Shown here: positions 1 to 5,648 of the stretch, in pieces | How positions within the stretch are numbered: the stretch's first letter is position 1 | How the letters are laid out: each line of letters opens with the position of its first letter | Origin: an uncultured Desulfobulbus sp. | GTDB taxonomy: Bacteria > Desulfobacterota > Desulfobulbia > Desulfobulbales > Desulfobulbaceae | Length of the DNA: 7,305 bases | Reading direction: 5' to 3' | Assembly: GCA_946539945.1 (NCBI GenBank) | Contig: CAMNHX010000074.1 | Location: forward strand, 1 to 7,305 | Translations under genes and position numbers: made by a program | The notes under the pieces: generated by a model | What the model saw: only the letters and a program-made list of their open reading frames with translations | Database searches by the model: none | What the model was told of the DNA's origin: nothing

Positions 1-26
1 AAAACAGCACGGAAACCTTCTCGTGC
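1..26 (-). other. Small stem-loop with U-rich 3' side, possible second terminator
   Basis: GCACG at 7-11 pairs with CGTGC at 22-26. An inner GAA/TTC extension is interrupted by a one-base bulge. Read on the minus strand, the hairpin is followed by TGTTTT at the window edge. It lies just beyond the nifS terminator and could be a back-up terminator or part of the next transcript. The stem is short and the context is cut off by the window. Confidence 0.25.
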
Positions 27-43
27 AAAACCCATGAAACAGC

Positions 44-73
44 AAAAGGGCGGGGGCTTTCTTGTCCCCACCC
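44..73 (-). terminator. Rho-independent terminator after nifS
   Basis: On the minus strand, GGGTGGGG (66-73) pairs with CCCCGCCC (48-55), giving an 8-bp stem with one G-U wobble. The loop is about 10 nt, and TTTT (44-47) follows the stem. It lies about 43 bases past the nifS stop codon at 116-118, the expected place to end the nifUS transcript. Confidence 0.75.
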
Positions 74-115
74 CCAAGATACGCTGAATGTGTTGTCTCT
101 CGTACTCTTCCCGAC

Positions 116-1297
116 CTACTTGTTTATATCAGCCCAGAAAGGTGAAAGCTCCCGCAGTTCCGCAATGATGCCCGGCACGATTTCCAGCACCTTGTCCACC
201 TCTTCCTCGGTGTTGTAGCCAGAGAGGCTGAAGCGGACGGACCCGTGCGCTGCTGTGAAGGGCACACCCATAGCCCGCAACACGTGCGACGGCTCCAGGG
301 AACCGGAAGTGCAGGCACTGCCAGAGGAAGCGCAGATGCCGTGCCGGTTCAGGTGCAGCAGGATAGCCTCGCCTTCCACGTACTCAAAGCTGATGTTGCA
401 GGTTCCTGGCAGACGCTTCGTTTTATGCCCGTTCAGGATGGCTCTGGGCACACGGGACAAAAGCCCCTCTTCCAGTTTGTCGCGGAGCGCCCTCACCTTT
501 CTGTTTTCTTCAGCCATGTTGGCCTTGGCCAGTTCGCAAGCCTTGCCCAGACCTACAATAGAGGCCACGTTTTCCGTGCCGCCACGCCGCCCCTGCTCCT
601 GATGCCCGCCCGTCAGAAAAGGCATATAGGGCGCACCCTTGCGCACAAAAAGAAAGCCCACACCCTTGGGCGCGTGCAGCTTGTGACCAGAACTGGACAG
701 GAAATCAATGGCTGAATCGTCCAGGTGCATGGGCACCTTGCCCGTGGCCTGGACCGCGTCAGTGTGGAAAAGAATGCCGCGTTCCCGGGCAATCTTCGCC
801 ATTTCCTCCACTGGAAACAGTACCCCGGTCTCGTTGTTGGCCCACATAACACTGACAATGGCTGTATCATCGCTCAAGCTGTCCCGGTACTGCTGCAGGT
901 CAATCAGACCTTCTTTGTCCACCGGAAGCTGGGTGATACGATACTTGCGCCCGGTCAGGTTTTCCAGATTGGCGCAGAGGTTTTTCACTGCCGGATGCTC
1001 CACCCTAGTGGTGACAAGATGCGTCTTGTCAGGGTGGCGGTGCAGGGCTGAAAAAATGGCTGTGGAGTCACTCTCTGTGCCGCAGCTCGTGAACACGATC
1101 TCTTCAGGCTGTGCGCCCACCAGGTCTGCCACCTGCTGCCGCGCCTTTTTGAGCGCTTCAGCAGGTTTGACCGCAAAATCGTACATGGAAGAGGGGTTAC
1201 CGTACCAGTGCTGCAGGTAGGGCAGCATGGCTTCCAGCACTTCTGGGGCCACAGCAGTGGTGGCGTTGTTGTCCAGGTAGATGATCTTTTCGCTCAT
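116..1297 (-). CDS. nifS: Cysteine desulfurase NifS
   Basis: This is a PLP-dependent class V aminotransferase-fold cysteine desulfurase. It takes sulfur from L-cysteine as an enzyme-bound persulfide, releases alanine, and passes the sulfur to the scaffold NifU for Fe-S cluster assembly in the cytoplasm. All expected landmarks are visible in the 393 residues: LDNNATT at 8-14, the VEHPAV region with His101, HTDAVQ at 178-183, the PLP Schiff-base lysine in SSSGHK (Lys206), and the persulfide cysteine in SSGSACTSGSLEPSHVL (Cys329). The length and the SGSACTSGS loop fit NifS/IscS group I enzymes; NifS is preferred because of the adjacent three-domain nifU. The ATG overlaps the nifU stop as ATGA, and a strong AGGAGGA Shine-Dalgarno lies inside the end of nifU, so the two should be translationally coupled. 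With no nif structural genes visible, general Fe-S assembly is more likely than a role dedicated to nitrogenase. Confidence 0.96.
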   Translation of the reverse strand: MSEKIIYLDNNATTAVAPEVLEAMLPYLQHWYGNPSSMYDFAVKPAEALKKARQQVADLVGAQPEEIVFTSCGTESDSTAIFSALHRHPDKTHLVTTRVEHPAVKNLCANLENLTGRKYRITQLPVDKEGLIDLQQYRDSLSDDTAIVSVMWANNETGVLFPVEEMAKIARERGILFHTDAVQATGKVPMHLDDSAIDFLSSSGHKLHAPKGVGFLFVRKGAPYMPFLTGGHQEQGRRGGTENVASIVGLGKACELAKANMAEENRKVRALRDKLEEGLLSRVPRAILNGHKTKRLPGTCNISFEYVEGEAILLHLNRHGICASSGSACTSGSLEPSHVLRAMGVPFTAAHGSVRFSLSGYNTEEEVDKVLEIVPGIIAELRELSPFWADINK

Positions 1298-2130
1298 GGC
1301 CGTTCCTCCTCAACCACCAGCGTGTCCAGAACCTGTTCCCGCAAACGCTTTTCCACATAGTCTTTCAGCGTGGCATTGGAAGCCTGGCAACCAGCGCAGG
1401 CGCCACGCAGGGAGACAGTCACCGTGTTGCCGTCCACATCCACAAGCTGGATGTCGCCGTGGTCTTTTTTCAGGGTGGGCCGGATCTCCCGCTCAATGAC
1501 TTCCTCTATCTTCCTGATCTTCTCCAGGGCAGTCATTTTTTTGGGCTTCTGAACCTTGGGCGCAGCCTCACCGTGCAGTTCCTTGTCCAGCATGGCCTGC
1601 AATTTCTCGTGACACCTGCCGCAGCCGCCGCCCGCCTTGGTGAAATTGGTGATGTCTTCCACGGTTTTCAGGTGGTTTTCCCGGATGGCGCGGATGATCT
1701 CCAGATCAGTCACGCCAAAGCACTCACAGACCACCTCGCCCTGGGCCATGGGCAGGATCGTGCCCCGATAGTCAGCAATGGCCGCTTCCAGCGCTTCCCG
1801 TCCCATAACTGAACAGTGCATCTTCTCTTTCGGCAGACCGCCCAGGGCACGGGCAATGTCGTCATTGGTCAGCTTCTTGGCCTCATCCACCTTCATGCCA
1901 ATGATCATTTCCGTCAGCTTGGAAGAGGAAGCGATTGCCGAGGCGCAGCCAAAGGTTTTGAACTTGGCGTCTGTGATGGTGTCTGTGGCCTTGTCCACCT
2001 TGATGGTGAGACGGAGCGCGTCGCCGCAGGCAATGGAGCCGACGTTGCCTGTGCCGTCAGGGTTTTCAATTTCACCCACGTTTTTGGGATGGATAAAGTG
2101 TTCTTTTACTTCGTCTGTATAGTCCCACAT
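1294..2130 (-). CDS. nifU: Fe-S cluster assembly scaffold NifU, three-domain
   Basis: NifU is the scaffold on which Fe-S clusters are built from NifS-derived sulfur. The 278-residue protein has the full three-domain layout. Residues 1-125 are the IscU-like domain with its three cluster cysteines (Cys35 in ACGD, Cys62 in FGCAS, Cys106 in MHCSV) and the conserved Asp37. Residues about 130-180 are the BFD-like [2Fe-2S] domain with Cys135, Cys137, Cys170 and Cys173. Residues about 200-278 are the Nfu domain with CAGC (Cys245, Cys248). No key cysteine is missing. The IscU LPPVK chaperone-binding motif is absent, as in NifU-type proteins. The ATG at 2130 is preceded at good spacing by AGGTGA. The stop overlaps the nifS start. 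A linker rich in Lys, Ala and Pro (about 188-200) joins the last two domains. NifUS-type systems serve as the general Fe-S machinery in several anaerobes, which fits here. Confidence 0.96.
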   Translation of the reverse strand: MWDYTDEVKEHFIHPKNVGEIENPDGTGNVGSIACGDALRLTIKVDKATDTITDAKFKTFGCASAIASSSKLTEMIIGMKVDEAKKLTNDDIARALGGLPKEKMHCSVMGREALEAAIADYRGTILPMAQGEVVCECFGVTDLEIIRAIRENHLKTVEDITNFTKAGGGCGRCHEKLQAMLDKELHGEAAPKVQKPKKMTALEKIRKIEEVIEREIRPTLKKDHGDIQLVDVDGNTVTVSLRGACAGCQASNATLKDYVEKRLREQVLDTLVVEEERP

Positions 2131-2147
2131 ACGGCGTCACCTGGATT

Positions 2148-2178
2148 GAAAGGGAAAGAGGAAAAGAAAGGAAAGAGA
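2148..2178 (-). other. 31-nt homopyrimidine tract in front of nifU
   Basis: On the minus strand this stretch contains only C and T (only A and G on the plus strand). It starts directly after the terminator hairpin and ends 17 nt before the nifU ATG. It serves at least as the T-rich tail of that hairpin. The plus-strand segment GAAAGGGAAAG is a perfect mirror repeat. Whether it has another role in the nifU leader cannot be told from sequence. Confidence 0.5.
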
Positions 2179-2203
2179 CCGGGCCAGCCCCTGGCTGACC
2201 CGG
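2179..2203 (-). terminator. Rho-independent terminator or attenuator between the mutase gene and nifU
   Basis: CCGGGTCAGCC (2193-2203, minus-strand sense) pairs with GGCTGGCCCGG (2179-2189) over 11 bp with one G-U wobble and a 3-nt loop. A pyrimidine tract rich in T (2148-2178) follows. It lies about 20 nt past the mutase stop codon and only 49 nt before the nifU ATG. If it terminates efficiently, nifUS needs a promoter inside the 3' end of the mutase gene; otherwise it would set the ratio of mutase to NifUS by partial read-through. Confidence 0.8.
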
Positions 2204-2221
2204 CTCGAAAGTGGCCCTACC

Positions 2222-4201
2222 TTATGGCAGAAGTCCAGTTTCGGCAAGGAGCGATTTGGCAGCAGCCACAAGCTGGTCGCAGCCTTCAGGGTCCCGGGCC
2301 TCCACGTAGAAACGCACCTTGGGTTCTGTGCCAGAAGGACGGATCATGATCCAGGACTCGTCATCCAGAATCATCTTGCGACCGTCAATGGCAATGACCT
2401 GCTTGATCTTCCGGTCCACGCCGCCCACCGGGATGCTGGCTCCCACGTCGTAGCGCGACAGTTTGTCCAGGGTCTTCAGCAGTGCCTCGCCCTGCTGGGA
2501 CACGGTGACACCGTCCTTGGTCGGGCAGAAACGGCCAAAGTGCGCCTCCACTTCCTGCAGATACGCGCCCAAGGGTTTTTTCAGGGTCAAGGTCATATCC
2601 AAAGCCAGCATCAGGCCGATAAAGGCGTCCTTTTCCGGGGTATGGCCGATGACCGTGATGCCGTCTGACTCCTCAAAGCAGACCAGGGCCTGATCAATCA
2701 CCGGCTTGAACTCCTTGAAGCCCACTCTTGGCTCAAAGACCTCCTCGCCCAGACCTGCGGCCACGGCATTGGCCAGATTGCTCGTGGCCACGGTCTTGGC
2801 CACCATGCCGCGCTTGCCCTTGTGTTCGTGCAGATAGTGGTAGGCCATGGCCCCGAACTGGTTCATGGAGATTTCGGTTTCTCCGTCTGTGAAGCGGATG
2901 CGATCGCCGTCTGGATCAATGATGGCCCCCAGTTTGAGCGGCTGGCTGGCTGCCTTCAGTGCGGCCATGGTGGGTTGCATATTGGCAGAAGAGGGTTCTG
3001 GCGCAATGCCACCAAAGGTGGGGTCTGCTGTGCCGCGCAGCAGCGTGCAGTGCGCAGAGTCAGGATGGCCCAGCAGTTCGGGCAGCATCTCGCGAGATGC
3101 ACCGTGTACCGCGTCAAGGCACAGAAAGAGATCGCTGCTGGCGGCAAAGTCTTTCAGCAACTGGTCATAGTCCAGACCGTGCCGCGCCTTGCCGTTTCGC
3201 GCCAGGCTTTGCCAGCTCGCAAGCGCGTTTTCGCGCTCCACCCCGGAAAGCTGGTCCAGGGGCTTTTGCAGGTCAAGCTCGGCAGGCAGAAAGGGGACTT
3301 CCTGCCGCTGCATATAGTCACGGGCAGTCTGGGTGATGCGGCTGGTCAGGATGGGCGCAGCCGGGCCAGCGTCTGCGGCATTGTACTTGAAGCCACCGTA
3401 TTCCAGCGGGTTATGACTGGGCGTGAGGTTGACGGAAAAGGCGGCCTTGCGCACCAGGACCGAGGCAGACAGCGCTCCAGTGGTGGACTCGCCCGCATAC
3501 AGGATCCTGACCCTGTTTGCTGCCAGCACGTTGGCCACTGCAAGCGCCAGCATGGGACCGCCAAAGCGGTTGTCAAAGCCCAGAACACAGCCGCGCTCCT
3601 GCATTTCGGCAAAGCTGGACACCCCCAGGGCTGTAGCCAGTTCCGGGGTACTCTCCGCATCCCTGTACAGGGTGAGGATGGCTGCTGTCACCGCAGCAAC
3701 CGAGCGGACAAAGAGGTCTTTACCCAGAAGACCGCGCCAGCCAGAGGTTCCGAAGGACACCGGGCTTTTGGGTTGGCCTGCGTTGCTGCGCATTTCCTCG
3801 GCCAGAAGCGCATAGACGCTGTCAATGCCTGCCTGCCAGTCTGCGCGTTTTGCATCGTCTGCGGCTTGATTCCGTTCCACGACTAGCGCCTTGATGGCGG
3901 CAAAATAGTCGCTTTGCGCGGGGTTCTGGTTCACGATAAAGGGAGCAATTTTGGCAGTAATATCCGGGGACAGCATGGCAGACTCCTGATTTGGGTTGGG
4001 GGAAAGGGGGCGGGACTCATCCAGCAGCATCACGGGCAGGATTTTGCCCTCGTATTCGCGCAGGGGAAAGGCGAGCTGGCACTGGGGACAGACCAGCGCC
4101 CTGTTTGCTTCGTCTGCCTGAACCTGGCCCTTGCAGGCGGGGCAGGCAAGGATGTCGAGAAGTTCCTGGGAGATCATGGGGTTTTGGGATTTAGCATTCA
4201 A
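2222..4201 (-). CDS. Trm112/UPF0434 zinc ribbon fused to phosphoglucomutase-type phosphohexomutase
   Basis: This is one uninterrupted frame of 659 codons from a TTG at 4201. Residues 9-66 form a Trm112/UPF0434 domain: LLDILACPAC with Cys20/Cys23, Cys38/Cys41 as a second CxxC, then LAFPLRE. Such domains are usually free-standing proteins of about 60 residues. Residues about 76-659 are an alpha-D-phosphohexomutase. Visible motifs are SFGTSGWRG (149-157), the phosphoserine loop TPSHNP with Ser262, the metal loop DPDGDR (429-434), the sugar loop FEESDG (509-514) and the phosphate loop RPSGTEP (621-627). TPSHNP is the form found in E. coli-type Pgm, so interconversion of glucose-1-P and glucose-6-P is the best guess; mannose-P activity cannot be excluded. 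The TTG lacks a Shine-Dalgarno, and by homology ATG 4177 (MISQELLDILACP) is a likelier start for the zinc ribbon, though it also lacks one. Met76 (ATG at 3976) has an excellent one, so a second, mutase-only product is plausible. Confidence 0.88.
   Translation of the reverse strand: MNAKSQNPMISQELLDILACPACKGQVQADEANRALVCPQCQLAFPLREYEGKILPVMLLDESRPLSPNPNQESAMLSPDITAKIAPFIVNQNPAQSDYFAAIKALVVERNQAADDAKRADWQAGIDSVYALLAEEMRSNAGQPKSPVSFGTSGWRGLLGKDLFVRSVAAVTAAILTLYRDAESTPELATALGVSSFAEMQERGCVLGFDNRFGGPMLALAVANVLAANRVRILYAGESTTGALSASVLVRKAAFSVNLTPSHNPLEYGGFKYNAADAGPAAPILTSRITQTARDYMQRQEVPFLPAELDLQKPLDQLSGVERENALASWQSLARNGKARHGLDYDQLLKDFAASSDLFLCLDAVHGASREMLPELLGHPDSAHCTLLRGTADPTFGGIAPEPSSANMQPTMAALKAASQPLKLGAIIDPDGDRIRFTDGETEISMNQFGAMAYHYLHEHKGKRGMVAKTVATSNLANAVAAGLGEEVFEPRVGFKEFKPVIDQALVCFEESDGITVIGHTPEKDAFIGLMLALDMTLTLKKPLGAYLQEVEAHFGRFCPTKDGVTVSQQGEALLKTLDKLSRYDVGASIPVGGVDRKIKQVIAIDGRKMILDDESWIMIRPSGTEPKVRFYVEARDPEGCDQLVAAAKSLLAETGLLP
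3982..3987 (-). promoter_or_regulatory. Internal ribosome binding site for a mutase-only start
   Basis: AGGAGT lies in minus-strand sense directly upstream of the in-frame ATG at 3974-3976 (Met76 of the fused frame). The core AGGAG is separated from the ATG by 6 nt, the ideal spacing, and is far better than anything before the TTG at 4201 or the ATG at 4177. The ATG sits exactly at the boundary between the zinc-ribbon domain with its Pro/Asn-rich linker and the mutase domain. This suggests a former two-gene arrangement, or that both a fusion and a free mutase are made. Confidence 0.65.
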
Positions 4202-4411
4202 GGTTCATGGGAAGAGGAGAGTTCTGGGAAAGGCGTTTTCTGTCTGCCTGGACAAGACAGGCTCGCAGAGACCCGCGTCCTGCTGTGGAGACGCACTCTA
4301 TATAATAGAGAATGCCCAATCTGAAAACGCTTTGGCGAACCAGCTGCAGGGAGAGTACCGCGAGTCAGACGGAACTTCGGCGCGTGGTTACAAAATGTGG
4401 CCCGTCGGCAT
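4202..4411. other. Intergenic stretch upstream of the mutase gene
   Basis: I see no supportable gene on either strand here. It should contain the promoter and leader of the zinc-ribbon/mutase gene. In minus-strand sense a five-codon frame (ATG at 4206-4208, reading M-N-L-E-C-stop) overlaps the TTG candidate start of that gene. Together with the relic and gap to the right it makes up a gene-free stretch of about 900 bases. Confidence 0.5.
4296..4310. promoter_or_regulatory. AT-rich inverted repeat containing -10-like hexamers
   Basis: CTCTAT-ATA-ATAGAG is a perfect 6+6 inverted repeat. It contains TATAAT on the plus strand (4301-4306) and TATTAT on the minus strand (4302-4307). The minus-strand hexamer would place a start site about 100 nt upstream of the mutase gene, which is reasonable. 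No convincing -35 hexamer is found at 16-18 nt on either strand, so this is only a candidate promoter or operator. Confidence 0.25.
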
Positions 4412-4785
4412 TTACTCCATAAACAGATTGGGCTGTCGGCGCTCTTTCCCGAAGATCATGCCGCGGGATTGGGTAACATCCAAGGAGGCTCCGTAACGGG
4501 AAAATATATCAACAAACTTGTCAGCATTGATTCCCCAATAAACCATTGTACAAGATCAGCACCATATGGTAGATTAACAAATATAGTCTAAAAATTCCAA
4601 CTTTCATGTAATCAATCTGTTTCATGTATCATATATTTCACTTGAGCATTTATCAATGAATATATGTTATAACATGGATCTAACATAATATTATTATCAA
4701 ATAAACTATTGATTTCCTCAACATGCTTCGGCGGAGTACACCAACTCCTTGAATATTGATATGTATTTGTTCTGCCTGCGGTCAT
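4412..4785 (-). pseudogene. Decayed adenine-specific DNA methyltransferase (phage/restriction type)
   Basis: An ATG at 4783-4785, with GGAG 9 nt upstream, opens a 57-codon frame ending in TGA at 4612-4614. It carries SWCTPPKHVEEI and the SAM-region-like IMLDPCYN, followed by SLINAQVKY and HETD. The same frame continues past that TGA with LHESWNF, a TAG at 4588-4590, then TIFVNLPYG, where the catalytic motif should be NPPY (or DPPY). After YGAD the frame breaks. From 4552 another frame reads CTMVYWG, then DKFVDIFSRYG, ending in TAA at 4412-4414. In family members as I recall them, roughly 70 residues separate NPPYG from the VYWG element, so the break looks like an internal deletion. An intact enzyme would methylate adenine N6. 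This copy cannot: it has two in-frame stops, Pro-to-Leu in the catalytic motif, and missing core sequence. No partner endonuclease is visible. Confidence 0.65.
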
Positions 4786-5104
4786 ATGAACTATCTCCGA
4801 GTAATCTCAAGTGTATTTTTAGTGTTTGTATATTTTCTCCATAAGGAGATAAAACGGTTCTTCGCTATTTTCCGTGAAGCCCTCTATATGTAGCGTTTTC
4901 CTGCACTAACCGCAACCGAAAACACGCACCTTCCCCGAACCGGCGTTATACCGAAAGAGTAGATATACCAACTGAATCGAATGGATACCAAGAATTTTCC
5001 GAAAAAGTGAGTAATCTTGCGAAGAGAAATCTGTCAGCAGGGCCAGAGTCAGGTCTGCACAGCTTGGGGCCTGCTCAAAGCTGTGGTGGACGGTAACACG
5101 CTCT
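4786..5104. other. AT-rich gap between the methyltransferase relic and the dikinase-like relic
   Basis: No intact gene is supported here. On the plus strand, 4878-5093 is open for 72 codons without a start codon near its beginning. It includes a stretch with protein-like character (RYTERVDIPTES, then EFSEKVSNLAKRNL and SAGPES) and ends in TAA at 5094-5096. It may be an upstream scrap of the dikinase-like relic that follows, in another frame. On the minus strand about 40 codons (roughly 4735-4860) are open but unrecognised. The left end still belongs to the 30% G+C core. Confidence 0.4.
4831..4854. promoter_or_regulatory. Imperfect inverted repeat upstream of the methyltransferase relic
   Basis: TATTTTCTCC (4831-4840) and GGAGATAAAA (4845-4854) are inverted copies matching at 8 of 10 positions around a 4-nt centre. 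The site lies about 45 nt upstream of the relic's start codon on the minus strand, where an operator could sit. In so AT-rich a stretch such a repeat may also be chance. Confidence 0.2.
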
Positions 5105-5518
5105 GCGTTCCCTATCTCCAAAAACTTCTGCACCTTGAGTTCCCGCTTGGGCTACCACTTCTGTACCATGGAAGCCATGGTCAGCGAGCGTCGCCCGGAA
5201 AATTACCTGCGTTTCACCTTCAAGGGCGGGGCGGCGGACTATGAACGCTGTCTGGGCCGGGTGCGGTTTATCCAGGAGATTCTGGAACGCTACGACTTTC
5301 ACGCCAGTGCCAACGGTGATCACATGGATGCGCGGCTTGAAGGGCGGGGACAGGACTACATGCTGGAGCGCCTGAAGGTTCTGGGCTATTTGACCCTGCA
5401 CACTCGCCAGCTTGACATGATCATGGGCAATCCGGCCCGGGTGCAGTACTACAAGAACAAACTCACCAGCGATATTGACCGGATGCTGGCAGGTGAGCTG
5501 GAGAAGGAAAAGGCATAG
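5105..5518 (+). pseudogene. 3' fragment of a PEP/pyruvate-binding (PEP synthase-like) protein
   Basis: The frame is open from 5015 to TAG at 5516-5518. Recognisable protein sequence starts near AFPISKNF (5105-5128), followed by RLGYHF (5144-5161), then NYLRFTFKGGAAD ending at 5239, DARLEG, and [15 protein letters not shown] ending at 5425. This pattern matches, from memory, the C-terminal region of large PEP/pyruvate-binding dikinase-like proteins of several hundred residues. Only about 137 residues remain. The ATP-binding and phosphohistidine parts are not in the window, and AT-rich unrelated sequence lies to the left. No Shine-Dalgarno precedes the TTG at 5135 or the ATG at 5168, so a free-standing small protein is unlikely. 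A truncated relic is the best reading. The alternative, a small functional protein of about 117 residues from ATG 5168, is less likely. Confidence 0.55.
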
Positions 5519-5588
5519 GGTTTGCTGTCATTTTTGCCCGCTTCGACACCGTGCTCCTGGAGTCCCCGGATGCGGAAAGCCCCAAACA

Positions 5589-5626
5589 GCGCAACGCTGG
5601 CCCCTCTGCCAGCGCCGCTCTTGCGC
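5589..5626 (+). other. Two-tier stem-loop in the leader of the epimerase gene
   Basis: CGCTGGC (5595-5601) pairs perfectly with GCCAGCG (5608-5614) around a 6-nt loop. The flanking GCGCAA (5589-5594) pairs with TTGCGC (5621-5626) across a one-sided 6-nt bulge. No T-tract follows on the plus strand, so it is not a standard terminator for the upstream relic. It ends about 10 nt before the epimerase Shine-Dalgarno and may be part of its mRNA leader. Confidence 0.45.
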
Positions 5627-5634
5627 AAAACACG

Positions 5635-5640
5635 CAGAGG
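5635..5640 (+). promoter_or_regulatory. Ribosome binding site fixing the epimerase start
   Basis: CAGAGG followed by AAAACACC precedes the ATG at 5649, giving GAGG at 8-nt spacing. The frame is open a further 58 codons upstream, but those residues lack any epimerase character. The Rossmann strand begins directly at MQNILVTG, so 5649 and not the upstream ATG at 5475 is the start. Confidence 0.7.
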
Positions 5641-5648
5641 AAAACACC

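Noticed and set aside
2822..3886. 354-codon open frame on the plus strand, antisense to the mutase gene
   Set aside because: It lies entirely opposite a gene with clear catalytic motifs, its translation has no recognisable domain, and long antisense frames are common opposite GC-rich coding sequence.
4131..4496. 121-codon plus-strand frame across the start of the mutase gene and its upstream region
   Set aside because: It is antisense to the zinc-ribbon coding region and has no ribosome binding site or recognisable motifs.
4735..4860. About 40 open codons on the minus strand just upstream of and overlapping the methyltransferase relic (including LKIHLRLLGDSS)
   Set aside because: It looks mildly protein-like but has no plausible start, no recognised family, and overlaps the relic in another frame.
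4202..5104. Possible tRNA, small RNA gene or CRISPR repeats in the gene-free stretch
   Set aside because: No cloverleaf with a TPsiC-like arm, no regularly spaced repeats and no transposase motif could be found by eye.
5475..5648. 58-codon N-terminal extension of the epimerase
   Set aside because: It overlaps the end of the preceding relic and the leader hairpin, shows no epimerase features, and the Rossmann motif with its own Shine-Dalgarno starts at 5649.
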